Shown in pieces: positions 8,846 through 16,930 of a stretch of DNA of 64,000 nucleotides (position 1 is the stretch's first letter; the number at the start of each line of letters is the position of its first letter). The DNA is from Streptomyces griseiscabiei (GTDB taxonomy: Bacteria > Actinomycetota > Actinomycetes > Streptomycetales > Streptomycetaceae). The notes beneath the pieces were generated by a model. The model had not been told where the DNA came from. It saw nothing but the letters and a program-made list of their open reading frames with translations, and ran no database searches. The translations under genes and the position numbers were made by a program. The stretch is taken from NCBI RefSeq assembly GCF_020010925.1, contig NZ_JAGJBZ010000002.1, positions 930,001 to 994,000 of the forward strand, written 5' to 3'.

Positions 8846-9700
8846 TTACTTGACGATGTCGCCGATCTTCGGGGCGGGCTCGTTCTTGTAGTTGGCCGGG
8901 CCGAAGTTCTCCTTGACCGCGGTCTCCCAGGCGCCGTCGCTGACCATCTTCTCCAGCGCCGTGTTGATCTTGTCCACGGTCGCGGAGTCGCCCTTCTTGA
9001 CGCCGATGCCGTAGTTCTCGTTGCTGAGCTTCAGGCCGGCGAGCTTGAACTGGCCCTTGTAGTTCTCCTGGGCGGCGAAGCCCGCGAGGATCGAGTCGTC
9101 GGTGGTGACCGCGTCCACGGCACCGCTCTGCAGACCGGCGATGCACTCCGAGTAGCCGCCGTACTCCTTCAGCTGCGCGTCCGGAGCGATGTCCTTCTTG
9201 ACGTTCTCGGCCGAGGTGGAACCGGTCACCGAGCAGAGGATCTTGCCGTTGAGGTCCGTGCCCTTGCTGATGTCCGAGTCGGCCTTCACCAGCAGGTCCT
9301 GGTGGGCCAGCAGGTACGGGCCGGCGAAGTCGACCTTCTCCAGACGCTCGTCGTTGATCGAGTAGGTGGCCGCGATGAACTTGACGTCGCCGCGGGACAG
9401 CGCGTTCTCACGGTCGGCGCTCTTGGTCTCGACGAACTCGATCTGGTCGGGCTCGTAGCCGAGCTCCTTGGCCACGTACGTCGCCACATCGACGTCGAAA
9501 CCGGAGAAGGAACCGTCGGGGTTCTTCAGGCCGAGGCCTGGCTGGTCGTACTTGATACCGATCTTGATCTTGTCGCCGCCACCGGAACCGGAACCGGAGC
9601 CCGAGCTCTCGTTGCCGCTGTCGTCGCCGCCACAGGCGGTGGCGGTGAGGGCGAGGACGAGGGCGGTGGCCGCTGCGGCGGAGACCTTGCGGAGCTTCAT
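8846..9700 (-). CDS. gluB: Glutamate-binding lipoprotein GluB
   Basis: This 284-residue extracellular substrate-binding protein belongs to the SBP_bac_3 family. A lipoprotein signal (MKLRKVSAAAATALVLALTATAC, Cys as lipobox) is followed by a Ser/Gly linker. The ligand domain has the typical GFDVDVATYVAKELGY, DRENALSRGDVKFIAATYSI and DDSILAGFA stretches. The start at 9700 is chosen over ATG 9709 because AAAGGA lies 8-9 nt upstream of 9700 and would overlap 9709. It is flanked by gluA upstream (81 bp) and the hairpin before gluC. Confidence 0.92.
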   Translation of the reverse strand: MKLRKVSAAAATALVLALTATACGGDDSGNESSGSGSGSGGGDKIKIGIKYDQPGLGLKNPDGSFSGFDVDVATYVAKELGYEPDQIEFVETKSADRENALSRGDVKFIAATYSINDERLEKVDFAGPYLLAHQDLLVKADSDISKGTDLNGKILCSVTGSTSAENVKKDIAPDAQLKEYGGYSECIAGLQSGAVDAVTTDDSILAGFAAQENYKGQFKLAGLKLSNENYGIGVKKGDSATVDKINTALEKMVSDGAWETAVKENFGPANYKNEPAPKIGDIVK

Positions 9701-9781
9701 GGTGAACATCCTTTGACTGGTGAAGAGATGCGGACCGTCATGGTGCGGGTGCCGGACGCCGCGCGGGCGTCGGCAGGGCCG

Positions 9782-10558
9782 TCAGTGGTGCAGGATCTTC
9801 GACAGGAAGTCCTTGGCCCGGTCGCTGCGGGGGTTGCTGAAGAACTGGTCCGGCACAGCCTCTTCGACGATCCGGCCGTCCGCCATGAAGACCACCCGAT
9901 TGGCGGCGGACCGGGCGAAGCCCATCTCGTGGGTGACCACGACCATGGTCATGCCGTCCCGGGCGAGCTGCTGCATGACCTCCAGGACCTCGTTGATCAT
10001 CTCGGGGTCGAGCGCCGAGGTCGGCTCGTCGAAGAGCATGACCTTGGGGTCCATGGCCAGCGCCCGTGCGATCGCGACACGCTGCTGCTGACCGCCGGAG
10101 AGCTGCGCCGGGTACTTGTCCGCCTGGGTGCCGACGCCGACCCGGTCGAGCAGGTTCCGGGCCTTCTCCTCGGCCTGCTTCTTGTCGGCCTTACGGACCT
10201 TGAGCTGCCCCAGCATCACGTTCTCGAGCACGGTCTTGTGCGCGAAGAGATTGAACGACTGGAACACCATGCCGACGTCCGCCCGCAGCCGTGCGAGCGC
10301 CTTGCCCTCCGCGGGCAGCGGCTTGCCGTCGATCGTGATGTCGCCGGAGTCGATCGACTCCAGCCGGTTGATGGTGCGGCACAGGGTGGACTTACCGGAC
10401 CCGGAGGGTCCGATCACCACGACGACCTCGCCCCTGGTGATCGTCAGATCGATGTCCTGGAGTACGTGCAACGCGCCGAAGTGCTTGTTGACGCTCTTCA
10501 GGACGACCAGGTCGTCGGCCGCGGGCACCGCGTCCTTGACCACCGAAACTTCGGTCAT
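9782..10558 (-). CDS. gluA: Glutamate ABC transporter ATPase GluA
   Basis: This 258-residue ATP-binding subunit carries Walker [19 protein letters not shown], the Q-loop region [20 protein letters not shown], the signature [19 protein letters not shown], Walker [15 protein letters not shown] and the H-loop [11 protein letters not shown]. It energises glutamate uptake with GluBCD. It is first in a four-gene leftward operon and is divergent from the two-component system gluR-gluK, with 332 bp between them. Confidence 0.95.
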   Translation of the reverse strand: MTEVSVVKDAVPAADDLVVLKSVNKHFGALHVLQDIDLTITRGEVVVVIGPSGSGKSTLCRTINRLESIDSGDITIDGKPLPAEGKALARLRADVGMVFQSFNLFAHKTVLENVMLGQLKVRKADKKQAEEKARNLLDRVGVGTQADKYPAQLSGGQQQRVAIARALAMDPKVMLFDEPTSALDPEMINEVLEVMQQLARDGMTMVVVTHEMGFARSAANRVVFMADGRIVEEAVPDQFFSNPRSDRAKDFLSKILHH

Positions 10559-10890
10559 CGCTTTGTGGCTCCGTCCTCCTCGGTTTCGGAGGACAGTAGT
10601 GACCGGCGACGACCAGCGTCATTACATCTGAGCGAGAATTGAGCATAACGATCTGGTAGCCGGACGGACACTGCACGTGACGGGCCCGGCCGGGGCGTTT
10701 CGGCTGGATAACGGAACCCGTTGGGAACTCGTACGGCCTTGACGGCGTCCTCACTCATCAGTGTGACTGCGAAGAGGCCGACGCGCGCGTCCCGAGATGC
10801 GAATCCGCGTAATGTGTGCCAGCCGAGGCGTACAGATGACCGAAACACGCCACTCGTCAAAGCGCGACCAGCGAACCGGAAGGGGCCGGA
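10559..10890. promoter_or_regulatory. Divergent control region between gluA and gluR
   Basis: The 332-bp region must hold the promoters for both the transporter and the two-component system. A 13-bp palindrome AACGGAACCCGTT (10710-10722) sits near its centre and is a candidate operator. ATAACG occurs twice (near 10645 and 10708). TAATGT near 10811 could be a -10 element for gluR. No coding sequence is convincing here. Confidence 0.45.
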
Positions 10891-11577
10891 ATGAGGCTGC
10901 TCCTCGTCGAGGACGACAACCATGTCGCCGCCGCCCTGTCCGCGGTCCTGGCCCGGCACGGCTTCGACGTCACGCACGCCCGCAGCGGCGAGGAGGCGCT
11001 CCAGGCGCTCGTCCCCGAGGGCAACGGCTTCGGGGTGGTCCTGCTCGACCTCGGTCTGCCCGACCAGGACGGCTACGAGGTCTGCGGCAAGATCCGCAAG
11101 CGCACCAGCACACCGGTGATCATGGTGACGGCCCGGTCCGACGTACGCTCCCGCATCCACGGCCTGAACCTCGGCGCCGACGACTACGTGGTCAAGCCGT
11201 ACGACACCGGTGAGCTGCTCGCCCGTATCCACGCCGTCGCCCGGCGCCGGGCGCCCGACGAGGCCGCGGCCTCCGGTGACAGCGGGCTGCGCCTCGGGTC
11301 CGTGCTGATCGAGCTGCCCACGCGCCAGGTCAGCGTGGACGGCGCCGTCGTCCAGCTGACGCGCAAGGAGTTCGATCTGCTCGCGCTGCTGGCCCAGCGG
11401 CCCGGGGTGGTCTTCCGCCGGGAACAGATCATCAGTGAGGTGTGGCGGACCAGTTGGGAAGGGACCGGCCGCACCCTGGAAGTGCATGTCGCCTCGCTGC
11501 GGTCCAAGCTGCGGATGCCCGCCCTGATCGAGACGGTGCGCGGGGTCGGCTACCGGCTGGTCGCCCCGACGCCGTAG
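10891..11577 (+). CDS. gluR: OmpR/PhoB-family response regulator GluR
   Basis: This 228-residue response regulator has a receiver domain with acidic pocket LLLVEDDNHV, the phosphoacceptor Asp in VLLDLGLPDQDGYE and the conserved Lys in DDYVVKPYDTGELLARI. A C-terminal winged-helix DNA-binding domain follows (VQLTRKEFDLLALLAQRPGVVFRREQIISEVW ... LEVHVASLRSKL ... IETVRGVGYRL). Position and orientation facing the glutamate transporter match the GluR-GluK system I recall from S. coelicolor. An AGGGG-type ribosome-binding site precedes the ATG. gluK starts 1 bp after its stop. Confidence 0.9.
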   Translation: MRLLLVEDDNHVAAALSAVLARHGFDVTHARSGEEALQALVPEGNGFGVVLLDLGLPDQDGYEVCGKIRKRTSTPVIMVTARSDVRSRIHGLNLGADDYVVKPYDTGELLARIHAVARRRAPDEAAASGDSGLRLGSVLIELPTRQVSVDGAVVQLTRKEFDLLALLAQRPGVVFRREQIISEVWRTSWEGTGRTLEVHVASLRSKLRMPALIETVRGVGYRLVAPTP

Positions 11578-11578
11578 C

Positions 11579-13000
11579 GTGCCTCGCGTGCGCACTCGTC
11601 TTCTTCCGCTGCTCATCGTCCTGATGGCCGCCGTGCTGCTGGCCCTCGGCATCCCGCTGGCGGTGAGCCTCGCGGCGGCGCGGCAACAGGAGGTGGTCGT
11701 CGACCGCATCGACGACACGGCGCGCTTCGCGTCCCTGGCCCAGTTCGTCACCGCGCGGCCGAGCGGCTCCCGGGTGGACACGACGGACGGCCGCGGCGAG
11801 ACCCTGCAGCGGGAGCTGGAGCAGTACTACAAGGTGTACGGCATCAAGGCCGGCGTCTTCTACCGGGAGAAGAGCCAGCCCGCCATGGCCAACGCTCCGC
11901 ACGACTGGGGCCGGCCCACCGAGGGGGAGGGGCTCGCCGCCTTCGAGGAGGCGCTGCTGGGGCGCCGCCCGCACGACCCGAAGCAGGTGTGGCCGTGGCA
12001 GGAGGGCCGGCTCGTCGTCGCGTCGCCCGTCATCCACGACGGTGACGTCGTCGCCGCCGTCGTCACGGACTCGCCCACCGACCAGATGCGCTCCAAGATC
12101 CTGCGCGGCTGGCTGATCATCGCCGCGGGCGAGTCCGCCGCGATGCTGCTCGCCGTGGGCGCCGCGCTGCGGCTGACCGGCTGGGTCCTCAAGCCCGTCC
12201 GCGTCCTCGACGTCACCACCCACGCCATCGCCTCCGGACGCCTCAAGTCACGGGTCGCGGTGGCCAGCGGGCCGCCCGAACTACGGCGTTTGGCACGGTC
12301 GTTCAACGAGATGGCCGACAACGTCGAGGACGTGCTGGAGCAGCAGCGCGCCTTCGTCGCGGACGCCTCCCACCAACTCCGCAACCCGCTGGCCGCGTTG
12401 CTGCTGCGGATCGATCTGCTCGCGCTCGAACTGCCCGAGGCCAACGAGGAGATCGCCTCCGTCCGCACCGAGGGCAAGCGGCTCGCCTCGGTCCTCGACG
12501 ATCTGCTCGACCTGGCGCTCGCCGAGCACGCGGACTCCGATCTGCGGCTGATCGACGTGGGCGAGCTGACCGCCGAGCGCGTCGCGTCCTGGTCGCCGCT
12601 GGCCGACGACAAGGGCGTGACACTGGCCGGCACCTGCCCGGCCACCACCGCCTGGGCCGATCCCATCGCCCTGTCCAGCGCCCTGGACGCGGTGATCGAC
12701 AACGCGCTGAAGTTCACGCCCGCAGGCGAGACCGTCGAGGTCCGCGTCGCCTCCAACGGCGAGGCCTCCACGGTCGTCGTCACCGACGGCGGGCCCGGCC
12801 TCAGCGACGAGGAGCTGGAACGCGTCGGCGACCGCTTCTGGCGCAGCACCGCACACCAGAACATCAAGGGCTCGGGCCTCGGGCTCTCCATCTCCCGGGC
12901 GCTGATCGCGGCGGGCGGCGGCTCCATCGCGTACGCCCACCACGAGCCGCACGGGCTGCGGGTGACGGTGACGGTGCCGCGCTCGCGTCCGCCGAGCTGA
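11579..13000 (+). CDS. gluK: Sensor histidine kinase GluK
   Basis: This is a 473-residue membrane kinase. TM1 lies near residues 5-25 (LLPLLIVLMAAVLLALGIPLAVSLAA). An extracytoplasmic sensor of about 130 residues follows, then TM2 (GWLIIAAGESAAMLLAVGAAL) and a HAMP region. The dimerisation box has the phosphoacceptor His in DASHQLRNPLAALLLRI. The ATPase domain shows N box DNALKFTP, G1 VTDGGPGLS and G2 GSGLGLSISRALI. It presumably senses extracellular glutamate and phosphorylates GluR; the ligand is inferred from gene order. The GTG start lies immediately after the gluR stop. Confidence 0.9.
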   Translation: MPRVRTRLLPLLIVLMAAVLLALGIPLAVSLAAARQQEVVVDRIDDTARFASLAQFVTARPSGSRVDTTDGRGETLQRELEQYYKVYGIKAGVFYREKSQPAMANAPHDWGRPTEGEGLAAFEEALLGRRPHDPKQVWPWQEGRLVVASPVIHDGDVVAAVVTDSPTDQMRSKILRGWLIIAAGESAAMLLAVGAALRLTGWVLKPVRVLDVTTHAIASGRLKSRVAVASGPPELRRLARSFNEMADNVEDVLEQQRAFVADASHQLRNPLAALLLRIDLLALELPEANEEIASVRTEGKRLASVLDDLLDLALAEHADSDLRLIDVGELTAERVASWSPLADDKGVTLAGTCPATTAWADPIALSSALDAVIDNALKFTPAGETVEVRVASNGEASTVVVTDGGPGLSDEELERVGDRFWRSTAHQNIKGSGLGLSISRALIAAGGGSIAYAHHEPHGLRVTVTVPRSRPPS

Positions 13001-13001
13001 C

Positions 13002-13023
13002 GGCAGCCCTCCCGGAGGGCCGC
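13002..13023. terminator. Bidirectional terminator between gluK and the TAXI gene
   Basis: The inverted repeat GCCCTCC / GGAGGGC sits just past the gluK stop, in the 38-bp space between convergent genes. Confidence 0.5.
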
Positions 13024-13038
13024 GCCCCGCCCCGCCGG

Positions 13039-14037
13039 CTACGGCTTCACGGACAGGTAGTACGCCGCCGCGCCCTTGTGCAGCGGCAGCGGGTCCGTGT
13101 AGATCGCGGTGCGCAGATCCACCACCTGGGCCGCGTGGACGTCCTCGCCGATCTTGTCCCGGCTCTTCAGGACGACGCGGGTCAGCCACTCGACGAGCCG
13201 GGGGTTCACGTCCTCACGGGTGATGAGCAGATTGGCCACGGTGAGGGTCGGCACGGCGTCCGTGAGGATGGTCGGGTAGGCGTCGACGGGCATCACGGAC
13301 GTCCGGTAGTGACTGAAGACACCGCCCTGGTCGTGCAGGTTCGTCACCAGATCGCCGCTGATCGGAACGAAGCCGAAGTCGTACCCCTGCTTCTCCGCGA
13401 GGTTGGTCAGCCCTCTCGTGGGGAGCCCGCCCGACCAGAAGAAGGCGTCGATCTTGCCGGTGCGCAGCGCATCGGGACTTGTCGCGATGGTGTCCGGCCG
13501 CGCGTCTATGTCCTTGTCGATGTCCAGTCCGTCGGCCGCCAGCAGACGTTCGGCGATCAGCCGCACGCCGGAGCCCTCGGGGCCGACGGCGACCCGTTTC
13601 CCCTTCAGCTCGGAGACGTTCCGGATGGTCGAGTCGGCGGGCACGACCAGCTGTACGTAGTCGTCGTACAGCCGCGCCACGCCCCGCAGCTTCTCGGCGC
13701 CGGGACGGCCCTCCTCGATGTACGTCTGCACGGCGTCGGCCGCGGCGATGGCGACGTCGGCCTCTCCGGTGGCCACCGCGCGGACGTTGGTCTGGGAGCC
13801 GTTGCTGTCCTGCAGGGCGACCTTCAGGCCCGGCATGTCCTCGACGATCGCGGTCCGCAGCTGGTTGCCGTACTGCTGGTAGACACCCCGGTCGGCCCCG
13901 GTCATGAACCTGATCGTTCCGCTCGGTGGCTCCTCGCGCGGCCACAGCCACCACGCGAGCAGCCCGAGGACCACCAGCGAGGCCACCGAGCCCAGCAGCA
14001 CGTGCCGCTTGCCGATGCGGGGGAGTACCTGGACCAT
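13039..14037 (-). CDS. TAXI family TRAP-type solute-binding protein (orphan)
   Basis: The protein is 332 residues. An N-terminal membrane anchor (VLLGSVASLVVLGLLAWWLWPRE) precedes a TAXI domain: IRFMTGADRGVYQQYGNQLRTAI, then DSNGSQTNVRAVATGEADVAIAAADAVQTYI, GKRVAVGPEGSGVRLIAERLL and DAFFWSGGLPTRGLTNLA. TAXI proteins normally feed a TRAP permease, but no permease gene is present in this window. The anchor suggests it stays membrane-tethered on the outside. It is convergent with gluK. A sensor or accessory role is possible; the ligand is unknown. Confidence 0.82.
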   Translation of the reverse strand: MVQVLPRIGKRHVLLGSVASLVVLGLLAWWLWPREEPPSGTIRFMTGADRGVYQQYGNQLRTAIVEDMPGLKVALQDSNGSQTNVRAVATGEADVAIAAADAVQTYIEEGRPGAEKLRGVARLYDDYVQLVVPADSTIRNVSELKGKRVAVGPEGSGVRLIAERLLAADGLDIDKDIDARPDTIATSPDALRTGKIDAFFWSGGLPTRGLTNLAEKQGYDFGFVPISGDLVTNLHDQGGVFSHYRTSVMPVDAYPTILTDAVPTLTVANLLITREDVNPRLVEWLTRVVLKSRDKIGEDVHAAQVVDLRTAIYTDPLPLHKGAAAYYLSVKP

Positions 14038-14123
14038 GCGACGAGATCCTGCCAGGTCACCGGACGGGCGGCCAGGGCCGGACCCATCCGGTGCGAGCTC
14101 GTGACCTCGCTGACGCCCTGTGG

Positions 14124-15281
14124 TCAGCGGCCGGTGGCCACCGCCGTGCGCAGACGCTCCAGCTCTCCGTACATGACCTCGCCCGGGCACTCCGTCGCCA
14201 TCCAGTCACGGTGGCCGCTGATCTCGGCGACCTCCTTCTTGGTGCCGTTGACCGGGTTCGTGTAGGTGACGCGGGCCTGCGGGTCGACACCGTGCTGGCG
14301 GACCAGGACCTTCACCAGGCGGGTCAGCGCGGTGCGGGCGGCCTCCTTCGGACCCTGCTCGGTGAAGGTGCCCAGCAGCGCGATGCCGAGGTTGCCGGAG
14401 TTGAATCCGCCGACGTGGAAGGCGGTCACCACCTTGCCGTCGGCGTCGTGCGCGGGCAGACCGTCGTCACCGGAGTAGCGGCCCTCGTAGATACGGCCCG
14501 CCTCGTCGATGAGGAAGTGGTAGCCGATGTCGCCCCAGTCGTTGGTGACGGCGTGCAGCTGGTAGATCGCGCGGACCGTGGCGGCCGGGTCCGGGTCGTC
14601 GTTGGCCATGGCCGTGTGGTGCACGGTGATCGTCTGGAACGGGTAGAACGCGGTCGGCGAGTTCTCCGAGCCATCCGGCTTGAAGCGCAGCGACTCGTCG
14701 GCGCCCCAGGCGGCCCGAGTGAGGAACTGGACGCCCCGGACCCGGGTCGGGTCGCTCGGCACCCGCACTTTACGGTCCGGCCCGTGCGCGCAGTCGACGG
14801 CCAGTGAGCGCAGTCCGGTGGCGCCCTCGGGCGCCTTCAGCTCGTACCCGGCGGCCCCGCCGGCCGCGATCAGCGCACCGCCGCCGTTGGCCACCGAGCA
14901 GCCGCCGTCGCCGAGGGACTTCCAGTCGCCCCGGGCGCCGTCGGCGTCCGTCAGCCGGATGCCGCCGCCGGTGGTCTCGTCGGTGCCGCCCCAGCGGACG
15001 CCGATGTAGCCGATGGGGAAGGCCGCCTCGACGGGAGCCTCGCCGGTGGCGGCCTCGCTGCGGGTCTTCGGGAAGGTCTCGGTCGTCGTACCGGCCTTGG
15101 TGTCCGCGGTGCCGGAGTCCGTGGCGTCCGCGGCGCCGGAGTCGCCGGTGGTGGCCATCACGGTCGGGGTGATCACGGCACCGGCCGCGACCGCGCCGGC
15201 CGCGCCGATCACGGTACGGCGGGTCATCCGGGACTTGACGCGGTGGGTGGGGGAGGCGGGGGAGGTGGGGGGAACGCTCAC
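14124..15281 (-). CDS. Tat-exported N-acetylmuramoyl-L-alanine amidase (PGRP family)
   Basis: This 385-residue protein has a twin-arginine signal (TRRTVIGAAGAVAAGAVITP). A region of about 130 residues (GYIGVRWGGTDETTGG...) precedes the amidase_2/PGRP domain. Zinc ligands are recognisable in TITVHHTAMAND and GHRDWMATECPG, with YHFLIDEAGRIYEGR and GFNSGNLGIALLGTF in between. It is predicted to cleave the amide bond between muramic acid and the stem peptide outside the cell. The GTG at 15281 follows AGGACCC. It is transcribed leftward, 86 bp before the TAXI gene. Confidence 0.9.
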   Translation of the reverse strand: MSVPPTSPASPTHRVKSRMTRRTVIGAAGAVAAGAVITPTVMATTGDSGAADATDSGTADTKAGTTTETFPKTRSEAATGEAPVEAAFPIGYIGVRWGGTDETTGGGIRLTDADGARGDWKSLGDGGCSVANGGGALIAAGGAAGYELKAPEGATGLRSLAVDCAHGPDRKVRVPSDPTRVRGVQFLTRAAWGADESLRFKPDGSENSPTAFYPFQTITVHHTAMANDDPDPAATVRAIYQLHAVTNDWGDIGYHFLIDEAGRIYEGRYSGDDGLPAHDADGKVVTAFHVGGFNSGNLGIALLGTFTEQGPKEAARTALTRLVKVLVRQHGVDPQARVTYTNPVNGTKKEVAEISGHRDWMATECPGEVMYGELERLRTAVATGR

Positions 15282-15492
15282 GATGGGTCCTCAATCGTTC
15301 TGGGTGGTACGTGAAGGCGTTGATGCTGGAAAGCGTTGATGCTTGACAGCGCTGGTGCTCAAGGGGTGGTGCTTGAAGTCACAAGGAAGAGTACGGAGTG
15401 GAGTCACCGCTTCCGGCAGCGCCCCCCTTTACTGGCATGGAGTCAAAGGTCGGTCACGTACGGGGACTTGGGTGGGTCGGTAGGGTCGTCCG

Positions 15493-15888
15493 ATGAGTAC
15501 TTCTCCCGCTCGCCTGGTCCGCGAGTTCCATCGGGCCTTCGGCCTCGACGCCCGTACCGCGCCCACCGAGGTCTCGCCCCAACTGGCCGCCCACCGGGGT
15601 GAGCTGCTGGCCGAGGAGGCCGCCGAGGTCGCCGAGGTGGCGGTCGACGGGCCGCTCGACCGGCTGGCCCACGAACTCGCCGACGTCGTGTACGTCGCGT
15701 ACGGCACCGCCCTCGTGCACGGCATCGACCTCGACGCGGTGATCGCCGAGATCCACCGTTCCAACATGACGAAGCTGGGTCCCGACGGGCGGGTCGCCCG
15801 CCGGGACGACGGCAAGGTGCTCAAGGGGGACCACTACCGGGCGCCCGATGTGTCGGCGGTGCTGCGCGAGCAGGGCTGGGCCGGCTGA
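15493..15888 (+). CDS. MazG-like nucleotide pyrophosphohydrolase family protein
   Basis: This 131-residue all-alpha protein carries the metal-binding pattern of MazG/NTP-PPase proteins: GELLAEEAAEVAEVAVDG (ExxE-type) and HELADVVYVAYGTAL (DxxY/D-type). It ends MTKLGPDGRVARRDDGKVLKGDHYRAPDV, a tail I recognise from actinobacterial single-domain MazG-like proteins. The likely role is hydrolysis of non-canonical NTPs, inferred from the family. It stands alone and converges on the surface-protein gene. Confidence 0.8.
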   Translation: MSTSPARLVREFHRAFGLDARTAPTEVSPQLAAHRGELLAEEAAEVAEVAVDGPLDRLAHELADVVYVAYGTALVHGIDLDAVIAEIHRSNMTKLGPDGRVARRDDGKVLKGDHYRAPDVSAVLREQGWAG

Positions 15889-15925
15889 GCGGCCCGGCCG
15901 CACCGACGCTCGGGACCTCGGGTGC

Positions 15926-16843
15926 TCAGAAGCGGCCGGAGAGGAACTTGTCCTCCGAGTCGCCGGCGACGGCGGTGACGGTGTAGAGGTCGCGGCCCGC
16001 GTCACGTCCGCCCTCGGCGTGGTCGTACTGCACCTTGAAGACATAGGTGCCGGCGGCGAGGGTGACTCCGGACTTCAGGGTGAAGACGTAGCCCAGTTGG
16101 TCGCTGGTGGAGTTCTGGCCCACCGCGATCCTGTCCCCCAGGGAGGTCCAGGTGCCGGTGCTGGACACGCCGCCGGTCTGGATGACGCGGACGACCACCT
16201 TGAGCGAGGCGATCGGCTTGGTCGACCTGACGGTGATCGTGCTCTGGTCCCAGAAGGCGTTGGAGTCGGCTTCCACGCTTCCGTCGGCCCACAGATAGCC
16301 GGCCGCCGGCTCGGACTCGGTGTTCTTGGTGGTGGTCTTCTGCTCACCGGTGCCCGTCGAGCCCGATGAGCCGGACGAACCGGACGCGCCGGTGGTACCG
16401 GACGAGCCCGTCGACCCGGAGGTGTCGCCCGTGGTGCCGTCGGCGTCGGACTTCGTCTCGGCGCCCGGGGTGTCCCCCGAGGTCCCGGCGCCCGCGCCGC
16501 CCGAGACGGGGACGTAGACGACGTCCGGGTCGTCGCCGCCCTTCGTCCGTTCCCGCGGCGACGGGGCGGCGGACGCCCGGTCGGCGTCGCCCTGGGAGGA
16601 CTCCTGGCGGGTGGGCTCCTCGGCCGCCGTGGTCACCTTCCCGGCGGAGCCGCTGTCCCAGTCGATGGCGGCCACGGCCGTGGCGGACCCGGCGATCACC
16701 AGGACCGCGGCGGCGGACCCGCCGACCGCGTTCCACACCCGGCGGCCGGGCAGGAAGCCGCGGAGCGGGGTGCGGGTCTTCCGGGCGAAGAGGTCGGCGA
16801 ACTCGCCGTCCCTGCGGTCGCCGGGGGTGGGTGTGTGCGGCAT
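15926..16843 (-). CDS. Membrane-anchored surface protein with a disordered stalk and beta-sandwich-like domain
   Basis: I do not recognise a named family. The 305-residue protein has a cytoplasmic head (residues 1-38), one membrane segment (VWNAVGGSAAAVLVIAGSATAVAAI) and a ~120-residue Ser/Gly/Thr/Asp-rich stalk (GSTGSSGTTGASGSSG). A C-terminal ~120-residue beta-rich domain follows, with YLWADGSVEADSNAFWDQSTITVRSTKPI and VTLAAGTYVFKVQYDHAEGG. It is the third leftward gene after the giant protein and the beta-helix/AAA protein, with only 87 bp to the latter. It may belong to the same secretion-type operon, perhaps displaying a binding domain on the cell surface. Confidence 0.75.
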   Translation of the reverse strand: MPHTPTPGDRRDGEFADLFARKTRTPLRGFLPGRRVWNAVGGSAAAVLVIAGSATAVAAIDWDSGSAGKVTTAAEEPTRQESSQGDADRASAAPSPRERTKGGDDPDVVYVPVSGGAGAGTSGDTPGAETKSDADGTTGDTSGSTGSSGTTGASGSSGSSGSTGTGEQKTTTKNTESEPAAGYLWADGSVEADSNAFWDQSTITVRSTKPIASLKVVVRVIQTGGVSSTGTWTSLGDRIAVGQNSTSDQLGYVFTLKSGVTLAAGTYVFKVQYDHAEGGRDAGRDLYTVTAVAGDSEDKFLSGRF

Positions 16844-16930
16844 GGGGCGGTCCTTAGCAGGTTGTCCGTGGGCGGGGCGGTGCTGGGATGCGCTGGGCTG
16901 GGCTGCGGTACGGGGGTCGCGACGGGTGGC

